Source: a bacterium UBA7470 | Lineage (GTDB): Bacteria; Pseudomonadota; Gammaproteobacteria; Burkholderiales; Burkholderiaceae_C | DNA length: 6,603 nt | Assembly: GCA_002479815.1 (NCBI GenBank) | Contig: DLPA01000232.1 | Coordinates: 2,752-9,354, forward strand | Direction of reading: 5' to 3' | Part shown: piece after piece, positions 1 to 6,007 of the stretch | Position numbering within the stretch: position 1 is the first letter of the stretch | How the letters are laid out: every line of letters begins with the position of its first letter | Position numbers and translations under genes: made by a program | Notes under the pieces: generated by a model | The model's input: the letters and a program-made list of their open reading frames with translations, nothing else | Database searches by the model: none | What the model was told of the DNA's origin: nothing

Positions 1-567
1 GCCAAAAACTTTCAAGAGTTTGTGGCCTATGTCAAAAAGAACCCGGGCAAGATCGATTACGGCTCGGCGGGCAATGCCAGTGCGGGCCATTTGGCGATGG
101 AGTACCTCAAACTCGTCACAGGGATGTCGATGACGCACATTCCCTATCGCGGCACGGGGCCACAGCTCACCGACTTGCTGGCGGGGCGCACCCATGCCTC
201 CAGCGCCGGACTGCCCGCCTTGGGCGCACACATCCGCGCAGGCAAGTTGCGGGCGATTGCCGTGGGCACGCAGCAGCGCATTGCGGCCCTGCCCGACGTG
301 CCCACGGTGGCCGAAATGGGGTTCAAAGACTTTGAAACCTCCCAGTGGTATGGGATGCTGGCCCCCGCTGGCACGCCCGCCGATGTCGTGAAACGCTTGC
401 AGGAAGAATCGTTCAAAGCACTCAAGTCCAGCAGCGTCACCGAGCGATTTGCCACCGACAACGCCGTGGGCGGCGGTGGCCCATCCAGCGAGTTTGCCGC
501 CTTCATTCAGCGCGAGCAAAGCATCTGGAAAGACATTGTGAAACGTGCCAGCATCACGGCGGCTTAA
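1..567 (+). CDS. Bug-family (TctC-type) periplasmic carboxylate-binding protein, 3' part
   Basis: The 5' end lies outside the window. The open frame runs from base 1 (Ala-Lys-Asn-Phe-Gln-Glu-Phe...) to a TAA at 565-567, giving 188 residues of a family that is usually about 320-330 long, so the signal peptide and first lobe are missing. Visible Bug/TctC signatures are YGSAGNASAGHLAMEYL, HIPYRGTGPQLTDLLAG, GKLRAIAVGTQQR and LPDVPTVAEMGF, followed by the usual C-terminal lobe (SQWYGMLAPAGTP). Family members are secreted binding proteins that hand organic anions, often di- or tricarboxylates, to a TctAB permease or act in sensing. The substrate cannot be read from sequence. The downstream tcuAB pair suggests tricarballylate, citrate or aconitate (inference). 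No tctA or tctB is in the window. A GTG at position 22 is only an internal valine, not the real start. Confidence 0.93.
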   Translation, partial: AKNFQEFVAYVKKNPGKIDYGSAGNASAGHLAMEYLKLVTGMSMTHIPYRGTGPQLTDLLAGRTHASSAGLPALGAHIRAGKLRAIAVGTQQRIAALPDVPTVAEMGFKDFETSQWYGMLAPAGTPADVVKRLQEESFKALKSSSVTERFATDNAVGGGGPSSEFAAFIQREQSIWKDIVKRASITAA

Positions 568-580
568 AAAATACGCAGCG

Positions 581-690
581 CCCACCCTCTTCCCCCCTCC
601 CAGCCTCCCCCCGCTGGGAGGAGGAGTTGAAATCCCTTCTCACTGACAGCAGCCGTGCCTTCACTCCCCCTCCCAACGGGGGAGGGTGGG
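581..690. repeat. C/G-rich nested inverted repeats (REP-like) in the gap before tcuA
   Basis: The 177-base gap between the binding-protein gene and tcuA holds three complementary pairings. The outer arms cccaccctc (581-589) and gagggtggg (682-690) match perfectly. Inside them, hairpin A has arms cctcccagc (596-604) and gctgggagg (613-621) with an 8-base loop. Hairpin B has arms ccctccc (668-674) and gggaggg (680-686), or alternatively ctccccc (664-670) with gggggag (678-684). Neither hairpin is followed by a T-run, so an intrinsic terminator is not supported. The look is that of the C/G-rich dispersed intergenic repeats common in Burkholderiales (recollection, not tested). It could protect or attenuate the upstream mRNA. 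No clear sigma-70 promoter boxes were found between 691 and 744. Confidence 0.6.
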
Positions 691-744
691 GGTGGATAGG
701 GCGATAAGGGGGGGCCTGAGTCCTTATCTACTTGTTGTTAGCTC

Positions 745-2208
745 ATGAATTCTGATTTTGATGTATTGGTCATCGGCGGTGGCAATGCGGCGCTGTGTGC
801 GGCTTTGATGGCCCGCGAGGGTGGCGCGGCGCGGGTGTGTGTGCTGGAGTCGGCCCCCTTGGAGTGGCGGGGCGGCAACTCAGGCCACACGCGCAATTTG
901 CGCTGCATGCACGATGCGCCGCAAGACGTGTTGGTCGAGGCCTATCCCGAAGAAGAGTTCTGGCAAGACTTGCTCAAAGTCACCGGCGGGCAAACCAACG
1001 AGGCGTTGGCGCGGTTGGTGATTCGCGCCAGCGCCACCTGCCGCCCGTGGATGCAGCGGCATGGGGTGCGGTTTCAGCCGTCGTTGTCGGGGGCGCTGCA
1101 CACGGCCCGCACCAATGCCTTTTTCATGGGCGGGGGCAAAGCCTTGGTGAATGCCTATTACCGCAGCGCGGCGGCCTTGGGGGTGGACATTCGCTATCGG
1201 CATGAGGTGCAGACGCTGGAGCTGGACGGCACGCGCTTTGTCGCCGCCCATGTCAAGGTCAAAGACGCGCAAGGCCAAGTGCTGCGTACCGAACGCCTCA
1301 GCGCCCGCGCCTGTGTGCTGGCGGCGGGCGGCTTTGAAAGCAACCGCGAGTGGCTGCGGCAAGCGTGGGGGCAAAACGAGCGTGGAGAATGGCCTGCCGA
1401 TCAATTTTTGATTCGGGGCACGCGCTACAACCAAGGCACGCTGTTGCGGCATTTGCTGGACGATCACCATGCCGATGCCATCGGCGACCCCACACAGGCC
1501 CACATGGTTGCTATTGATGCCCGCGCCCCTTTGTACGACGGTGGCATTTGCACCCGCATCGACTGCGTATCGCTGGGCGTGGTCGTCAACCGACACGCTG
1601 TGCGGTTTTACGACGAGGGCGAAGATTTCTGGCCCAAGCGGTACGCCATTTGGGGGCGGCTGGTGGCGCAGCAGCCCGGTCAAATTGCCTACTCCATCAT
1701 CGACGCGAAAGCCATCGGTCGCTTCATGCCGCCTGTGTTTGAAGGCGTGCAAGCCGATACCTTGCCCGAGCTGGCCCGCCGCTTGGGGCTGGACGAGGCC
1801 GTCTTTATGGACAGTGTGACGCGCTACAACGCCGCGTGTCGCGTCGGGCAGTTCGATCACACCGCTTTGGACAACTGCCACACCGAGGGGCTGATGCCCG
1901 CCAAAACCCACTGGGCACGCCCCATCGACACGCCCCCCTACACCGGCTATGCCTTAAAGCCCGGCGTGACCTTCACCTATCTGGGCCTGAAAACCGATGC
2001 CACGGCGGCGGTGTTTTTTGGCGGACAGGCCAGTCCCAACCTGTTTGTGGCTGGGGAGATGATGGCAGGCAACGTCTTGGGCAAGGGCTACACCGCTGGC
2101 GTGGGCATGTCCATCGGCACGGCTTTTGGTCGGATTGCGGGCACGCAAGCCGCCCTTGCTGCGGGTGCTGCGGGCGCGGTATCTGGCCTCACAGGAGTTT
2201 TTGCATGA
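745..2208 (+). CDS. tcuA: FAD-dependent tricarballylate dehydrogenase (TcuA-like)
   Basis: 487 residues, of the fumarate-reductase/succinate-dehydrogenase flavoprotein fold. The N-terminal dinucleotide-binding motif is VIGGGNAAL (residues 9-17) with acidic E35 at the end of the second strand (VLES). RGGNSGHTRN (42-51) follows, then a second FAD contact LAAGGFESN (192-200). VRFYDEGEDF (286-295) lies in the substrate-domain region, and the C-terminal FAD-binding stretch is LFVAGEMMAGNVLGKGYTAG (433-452). In Salmonella, TcuA oxidises tricarballylate to cis-aconitate and passes electrons to TcuB; the tcuB gene overlaps this one here. The ATG at 745 is chosen because the FAD motif begins a few residues later, but no good Shine-Dalgarno sequence precedes it. 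An Ala/Gly-rich tail (467-487) may be an extension. Alternatives are the flavoprotein half of a CobZ-like enzyme or another carboxylate dehydrogenase of this family. Confidence 0.85.
   Translation: MNSDFDVLVIGGGNAALCAALMAREGGAARVCVLESAPLEWRGGNSGHTRNLRCMHDAPQDVLVEAYPEEEFWQDLLKVTGGQTNEALARLVIRASATCRPWMQRHGVRFQPSLSGALHTARTNAFFMGGGKALVNAYYRSAAALGVDIRYRHEVQTLELDGTRFVAAHVKVKDAQGQVLRTERLSARACVLAAGGFESNREWLRQAWGQNERGEWPADQFLIRGTRYNQGTLLRHLLDDHHADAIGDPTQAHMVAIDARAPLYDGGICTRIDCVSLGVVVNRHAVRFYDEGEDFWPKRYAIWGRLVAQQPGQIAYSIIDAKAIGRFMPPVFEGVQADTLPELARRLGLDEAVFMDSVTRYNAACRVGQFDHTALDNCHTEGLMPAKTHWARPIDTPPYTGYALKPGVTFTYLGLKTDATAAVFFGGQASPNLFVAGEMMAGNVLGKGYTAGVGMSIGTAFGRIAGTQAALAAGAAGAVSGLTGVFA
2193..2197 (+). 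promoter_or_regulatory. Ribosome binding site of tcuB
   Basis: AGGAG lies 7 bases before the ATG at 2205, within the last codons of tcuA. It fixes the tcuB start and rules out a longer in-frame reading that opens at 1836. The start ATG overlaps the tcuA TGA (ATGA), which suggests translational coupling of the two electron-transfer partners. Confidence 0.85.
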
Positions 2209-3446
2209 GTTTGTCCACCTTACAAGCCTTGACCGACGAGGCCCATGCCTTGGCTGTGGGCGATTTGAGTCGCAGCCGCCTGACGCAGGCCGAGACCGAA
2301 GTGGCCCGCCAGTTGCAAATTTGCAATGCCTGTCGTTATTGCGAGGGCTTTTGTGCTGTCTTTCCCGCCATGACCCGCCGCTTGGCCTTTGGCCCGGCCG
2401 ATGTGCATTTCATGGCGAATCTGTGCCACAACTGCGGCGCGTGTCTGCACGCCTGCCAATACGCACCCCCGCACGAGTTCGCCGTCAACATCCCCCAAGC
2501 AATGGCGCGGGTGCGGGGACACACCTACACCGCCTTTGCATGGCCGCCTGCGTTGGGGCGTTTGTACCAGCGCAATGGCGTGACGGTGGCCTTGGCCTTG
2601 GTCGTCAGCCTGTGCGTCTTGATCGGCTTGGTCTTGTTCAGCCAAGGGCGCTTGTGGGGATTGCCTTCCCAAGGCACAGGCTTTTATGCGGTCTTGCCGC
2701 ACAACCTGATGGTCGCCTTGTTTGCCCCTGTGTTTTTGTGGGCAGTGCTGGCGTTGGGGCTAGGGGTACGACGCTTTTGGCGAGGCATCACGCCCGCCAC
2801 CAGCGGAGCCGCATCGTCAAGCGCCTCTGCGTTCTCAGCGCAGTCTGCCCCCCCCTCAGCCCCTCTAACCCCCGCCGCTGCCGCAGAAGCCACCAGCCAT
2901 GTCTTGCAACTGACGTATTTGGGCGGCGGGCATGGCGAGGGCTGCAACAACGACAGCGATGCCTTCAGCCTCGCCCGTCGCCACGCGCATCACCTGACGT
3001 TTTACGGCTTTTTGCTGTGCTTTGCCGCGACCAGCGTCGCCACCGTGTATCACTACGTGTTCGGCTGGTCTGCGCCCTATGCCTTGCCCAGCTTGCCCAA
3101 GCTTTTGGGTGCGCTGGGGGGCATGTCTTTGAGTGTGGGGACGATGTGGTTGTGGCGCTTGCACCATCAACGCCATCCCTTGCAGGGCGATGCGGCACAA
3201 GCACCGATGGATTTGGCCTTCATCGCGCTTTTATTTGCCACCAGCACGACGGGCTTGCTGCTGTGGTGGCTGGGGCAGACCCCCGCCATGCCGCTTGTGT
3301 TGGCATTGCACTTGAGCTGTGTGCTGGCGCTTTTCATCACCTTGCCTTACGGGAAGTTTGCACACGGCATTTTTCGCACCGCCGCCTTGCTGCGCCATGC
3401 GGTCGAACAGCGCCTCCCCAACCGTTTGGGGCTGGGCGGGGAGTAA
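2205..3446 (+). CDS. tcuB: TcuB/CitB-type membrane iron-sulphur electron-transfer protein
   Basis: 413 residues. The N-terminal soluble part has two CxxCxxCxxxC motifs, C40/C43/C46/C50 and C74/C77/C80/C84, each fit for a 4Fe-4S cluster. About six hydrophobic segments follow, at roughly 127-146, 164-187, 265-286, 300-316, 334-355 and 362-381. Histidines at 260, 262, 263, 283, 320, 369 and 387 lie near or in membrane segments and are possible haem ligands. In Salmonella, TcuB re-oxidises the FADH2 of TcuA using 4Fe-4S clusters and haem and delivers electrons to the membrane pool; the overlap with tcuA here fits that partnership. An Ala/Ser/Pro-rich stretch at about 196-229, between membrane segments 2 and 3, looks like a low-complexity insertion and probably explains why the protein seems longer than the Salmonella one. 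The same domain forms the C-terminal half of CobZ. Confidence 0.85.
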   Translation: MSLSTLQALTDEAHALAVGDLSRSRLTQAETEVARQLQICNACRYCEGFCAVFPAMTRRLAFGPADVHFMANLCHNCGACLHACQYAPPHEFAVNIPQAMARVRGHTYTAFAWPPALGRLYQRNGVTVALALVVSLCVLIGLVLFSQGRLWGLPSQGTGFYAVLPHNLMVALFAPVFLWAVLALGLGVRRFWRGITPATSGAASSSASAFSAQSAPPSAPLTPAAAAEATSHVLQLTYLGGGHGEGCNNDSDAFSLARRHAHHLTFYGFLLCFAATSVATVYHYVFGWSAPYALPSLPKLLGALGGMSLSVGTMWLWRLHHQRHPLQGDAAQAPMDLAFIALLFATSTTGLLLWWLGQTPAMPLVLALHLSCVLALFITLPYGKFAHGIFRTAALLRHAVEQRLPNRLGLGGE

Positions 3447-3490
3447 GACACCGCTATCACGCTGCTGTTCAAGCCCCTATCATCGCGCCG

Positions 3491-4774
3491 ATGAAATCTG
3501 TTGCGAATGAATTTTCCGCACATAAATCTGCCGCCGCCGTGTGGGTGCTGTGGTTGTCTGTCGGGCAGTTGGTGGGCTGGGGGTCGGTGTTTTATGCGTT
3601 TTCGATGCTGCTGGCTCCCGTGGAGGCCGAGTTGGGGTTGTCGCGCAGTCGGGCTTCGTTGGCGTTTTCTTTGGCCTTGTTGGTCGAGGGCTTGGCGGCG
3701 TTTCCCGTGGGGCGTTGGATCGACCAAGGGCATGAACGTGCCGTCATGGTCGGCGGCTCGGTGCTGGCGTGTGTGGGCTTGCTGGCCTTGAGTGCGGTGC
3801 AATCGTGGGGCGCTTGGATGCTGGCGTGGGCGGTGTTGGGCATGGCGATGGCGGCGACGCTGTACACGCCCGTGTTCGCCGTGGTGACGCGACGCTTTCC
3901 GGGCAGCTTTCGGCGACAAATCATCACCTTGACCTTTTTGGGCGGGTTGGCAAGCACCGTGTTCATCCCCTTGATGGCGTGGCTCATCAGCACCGTAGGG
4001 TGGCGGCAGATGTTGTGGGCGATGGCGGCCCTGCAAGGGCTGCTGTGCGTGCCTTTGCACGCGTATTTGTTAAGAAGTGCCTCGAACCGGAAACAAACCG
4101 GTACGCCGTCACCGTCACCCAAGCCTGCGCCTGTGGTGCGTGCGGCGGTGTCTCAGGGCTATCGGCAGGCCTTGCGTCAGCCCACGTTTGCGCTGGTGGC
4201 GGTGTTCGTGGTGCTGATGTTGGGCGTGTCGGCGGCGATGGCGACGCATTTGGTGAGTTTGTTGGCAGAAAGCCCCTTGCCCGCGCATTGGGCCATTGCC
4301 TTGCCCGCCACCATCGGCATCGTGCAAGTCATCGGTCGCAGTGTGCTGTTTTTTTTAGAACACCAATTCCACGTCGATACATTAAATCGCTGGACTCCGA
4401 CCCTCTTGCCCTTGGGCTTGCTCGCCTTGCTGCTGGGTTTGTCTTGGGCCGATGCGTTTCCTGCTTTGGCGATGGCGGCTACGGCGGTGTTTGTGGCGCT
4501 GTTTGGCTTGGGCAATGGCTTGCTCACCATCGTCAAAGGCACGGCGATTGCCCAATACGTCAACCGCGAGTACGCCGCCAGTCTCAACGGTGCGTTGGGC
4601 CTGCCCACAGCCTTGAGTCGCGCCCTGACCCCATGGCTGCTGGGCGCATGGTGGTCGCCCAGCGTGGGCTATCGCGATGGGCTGTGGTACTTGGTGGGGG
4701 CCTGCGTCGTCGCCATGAGCGCCTTGGTGGGCGCACAACACTTGGCGAAGCAGTCCCACAAGTCTAAAAAATGA
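3491..4774 (+). CDS. Major facilitator superfamily transporter, substrate unknown
   Basis: 427 residues, almost entirely hydrophobic helices, with the usual two-halves layout. N-terminal helices run from about residue 15 to 194. A polar central loop rich in Ser/Thr/Pro/Lys follows (about 195-225, including TPSPSPKPAP), then a second bundle from about 231 to 415. The MFS loop 2-3 signature is present in degenerate form as GRWIDQGHER (74-83). WLSVGQLVGWGSVFYAFSML (21-40) resembles MFS_1 proteins common in Burkholderiales. The gene starts 44 bases after tcuB in the same direction and probably belongs to the same transcript. ATG 3491 is the first in-frame ATG that leaves a short cytoplasmic N-terminus; its Shine-Dalgarno sequence is weak. 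It does not resemble the metabolite:H+ symporter type to which TcuC belongs, so tricarballylate uptake is only a guess; export or uptake of an organic acid is equally possible. Its last codons (Ser-Lys-Lys-stop) lie in the inverted repeat at 4763-5016. Confidence 0.85.
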   Translation: MKSVANEFSAHKSAAAVWVLWLSVGQLVGWGSVFYAFSMLLAPVEAELGLSRSRASLAFSLALLVEGLAAFPVGRWIDQGHERAVMVGGSVLACVGLLALSAVQSWGAWMLAWAVLGMAMAATLYTPVFAVVTRRFPGSFRRQIITLTFLGGLASTVFIPLMAWLISTVGWRQMLWAMAALQGLLCVPLHAYLLRSASNRKQTGTPSPSPKPAPVVRAAVSQGYRQALRQPTFALVAVFVVLMLGVSAAMATHLVSLLAESPLPAHWAIALPATIGIVQVIGRSVLFFLEHQFHVDTLNRWTPTLLPLGLLALLLGLSWADAFPALAMAATAVFVALFGLGNGLLTIVKGTAIAQYVNREYAASLNGALGLPTALSRALTPWLLGAWWSPSVGYRDGLWYLVGACVVAMSALVGAQHLAKQSHKSKK

Positions 4775-5016
4775 TAGTAAAAAATGTGAGCTGCTTACGC
4801 AATTAATATAAGGAATATGGCCGATATGAATCTTAAAAATAGCTGTTTTTTTAAAAAATAGTCGATTCAAAAACCAAAAACCCCCTTGTTTGGGCTGAGA
4901 CAAGGGGGTTGGACGGTATTTTTAGCGTTTTTAGATCATATTTTTAGTTTAAAAATGGCTGAAATTGGCGTATATGTTGCGTAAGCAGCTCACTTTTTTT
5001 GCTATTACTTTTTGCT
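4763..5016. repeat. Large imperfect inverted repeat spanning the convergent gene junction
   Basis: The left arm (4763-4802) and right arm (4977-5016) are inverted copies. The inner 17 bases, gtgagctgcttacgcaa (4786-4802), match 4977-4993 perfectly. The next 20 bases outward match with 4 differences, and the last 3 do not match. The arms begin in coding sequence: both facing genes end in Ser-Lys-Lys-stop, followed by an in-register TAG. The 174 bases between the perfect arms are strikingly AT-rich compared with the GC-rich flanks and contain three TTTTTAG words (4919-4925, 4928-4934, 4941-4947). On the + strand the right perfect arm is followed by seven Ts (4994-5000); on the - strand the other arm is followed by ATTTTTTA. 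The structure could therefore act as an outer bidirectional terminator. A MITE-like or invertible element is an alternative, but no target-site duplication is visible. Confidence 0.75.
4866..4910 (-). terminator. Rho-independent terminator of the slt-SDR transcript
   Basis: A perfect 11-bp stem, aacccccttgt (4879-4889) paired with acaagggggtt (4900-4910), encloses a 10-base loop. Read on the - strand the stem is followed by tttggttttt, a good U-tract, placing this about 95 bases after the stop of the SDR gene. On the + strand the stem is followed by ggacggtattttta, so it may also stop transcripts from the MFS gene, but less strongly. It sits near the middle of the larger inverted repeat. Confidence 0.85.
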
Positions 5017-5988
5017 GGTCATTCGCTGCGGCGCAGACGCATGGTCGCGCAGCACGGTCAGGTAGCTGCGCCCGCCGCCCACGCCGAGGTGGGGGTTCAA
5101 GTAGGTGGGCAGGATGCCGGGGACACTGGCGGGGGTGAAGCCCCATTCACGCAGCGTGGGGAGCTGACCCGAGGCCACGTTGTCCACTTCCATGGCGGAC
5201 AGGTTATCGGTGGACAGCAGCGGGACACCAGGGAGCATCTCTAAAAACACCGCCTGAAAATACGCCAGTGCTGTGGGTTGGGTGAAGACCATGCGGTCAT
5301 GACCAGCGGCTTTGCCGGCCATTTTGGCCAGTTCACACAGGGTATAGACCTCAGGGCCGACGGCTTCGACCGTTTGGCCGATGGTGCCAGGATGCTCGAT
5401 GGCATACACGATGGCGCGTGTCACGTCTTCCACCCAAACGGGTTGGAAGCGGGTGTCGCCGCCGGGGACGGGGAACACAGGCAACAAGGCTTGAAAGCGA
5501 GCAAAGGTGTTCAGGAATCGGTCGTCAGCGCCAAAAATCACGCTGGGCCGCAGCACGGTGACCTCCAAACCACTGGTTTGTAGCAGCGCCTCGCCGCGTG
5601 CCTTGCTGCGTTGGTATTTTGAGGTGGCGCCCTGTGCAGCGCCCAGCGCACTGATGTGGATGAGTCGGTGTACGCCGGTGCTGTGGCAAGCGTCGATGAT
5701 GGTTTGCACTTGGGTGACGTGCGCACGCTCAAACTCCGCTTCATTGCCGTGCAGGATGGCAATGAGGTTGACGACAGCGTCATGTCCCGCCATCAAGGTG
5801 GCCAGGGCTTGGGCATCGTTGGTGTTGGCTTGTAAGACGGTGACGGCAGGCAAATGCTGAATCGCGGCGGCGGCCATGCGGGGGGTGCGGCGGGTCGCCA
5901 CTGTGACGCGATGGCCTGCGCGTTGCAGTTGCTCGCACAAATGGCGACCTACAAAGCCGGTGCCACCGAGTAAAAGAAGGTTTGCCAT
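5005..5988 (-). CDS. NAD(P)-binding atypical SDR, complex I NDUFA9-subunit-like
   Basis: 327 residues. The N-terminal Rossmann motif is GGTGFVG (residues 8-14), and ATRR (31-34) after the second strand suggests a preference for NADP. VVNLIAILHG (72-81) and HISALGA (111-117, with S113) precede the YQRSK pentapeptide (Y125, K129), the YxxxK arrangement of SDRs. VLRPSVIFGADDRFLN (145-160) and QPVWVEDVTRAI (182-193) are typical of the NDUFA9/NmrA-like atypical extended SDRs. Mitochondrial NDUFA9 is a complex I accessory subunit, but bacterial homologues usually sit away from nuo genes, and their substrate or assembly role is unsettled. The start is supported by GGAG 6 bases upstream. The gene follows the lytic transglycosylase by 19 bases, so the two are probably co-transcribed. 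Its last codons (Ser-Lys-Lys-stop) form part of the junction inverted repeat. Confidence 0.88.
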   Translation of the reverse strand: MANLLLLGGTGFVGRHLCEQLQRAGHRVTVATRRTPRMAAAAIQHLPAVTVLQANTNDAQALATLMAGHDAVVNLIAILHGNEAEFERAHVTQVQTIIDACHSTGVHRLIHISALGAAQGATSKYQRSKARGEALLQTSGLEVTVLRPSVIFGADDRFLNTFARFQALLPVFPVPGGDTRFQPVWVEDVTRAIVYAIEHPGTIGQTVEAVGPEVYTLCELAKMAGKAAGHDRMVFTQPTALAYFQAVFLEMLPGVPLLSTDNLSAMEVDNVASGQLPTLREWGFTPASVPGILPTYLNPHLGVGGGRSYLTVLRDHASAPQRMTSKK

Positions 5989-5994
5989 GTCTGA

Positions 5995-5998
5995 CTCC
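5995..5998 (-). promoter_or_regulatory. Ribosome binding site of the SDR gene
   Basis: GGAG on the - strand lies 6 bases before the ATG at 5988-5986, inside the 19-base gap after the transglycosylase stop. It confirms the start and indicates that the SDR is translated from a shared transcript; no room is left for a separate promoter in the gap. Confidence 0.8.
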
Positions 5999-6007
5999 GA
6001 TCAAAAT

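Noticed and set aside
596..621. Hairpin after the binding-protein gene read as an intrinsic terminator
   Set aside because: The stem is good but is followed by gaggagttgaaatc, not a T-run, on the + strand; kept as a repeat only.
880..1911. 343-codon open frame on the - strand inside tcuA
   Set aside because: Its translation has no recognisable domain, while the + strand frame carries full FAD-binding motifs. Long antisense frames are expected in GC-rich coding DNA.
1836..2204. In-frame upstream extension of tcuB by 123 codons
   Set aside because: The extension overlaps the conserved C-terminal FAD region of tcuA in another frame, and the AGGAG and ATG at 2193-2207 give a clear start.
2126..3490. 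In-frame upstream extension of the MFS gene
   Set aside because: It lies wholly over tcuB in another frame and reads as low-quality Arg/Cys-rich protein; MFS homology begins after the ATG at 3491.
4086..4102. accgg / ccggt inverted repeat with aaccgg direct repeat
   Set aside because: Only 5-6 bases per arm, in the variable central loop of the MFS gene; easily due to chance.
3769..4767. 332-codon + strand frame overlapping the MFS gene
   Set aside because: Gly/Arg/Val-rich shadow of the membrane-protein codons with no domain; the MFS frame is clearly the coding one.
3491..4774. Naming the MFS gene tcuC from its position after tcuAB
   Set aside because: Its visible motifs resemble a general MFS_1 type rather than the metabolite:H+ symporter type expected for TcuC, so position alone is not enough.
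4817..4861. 14-codon open frame (Met-Ala-Asp-Met...) after an AAGGA in the AT-rich junction
   Set aside because: The Shine-Dalgarno spacing is only about 2 bases, the peptide is very short, and it lies inside a terminator-like repeat. No independent support for translation.
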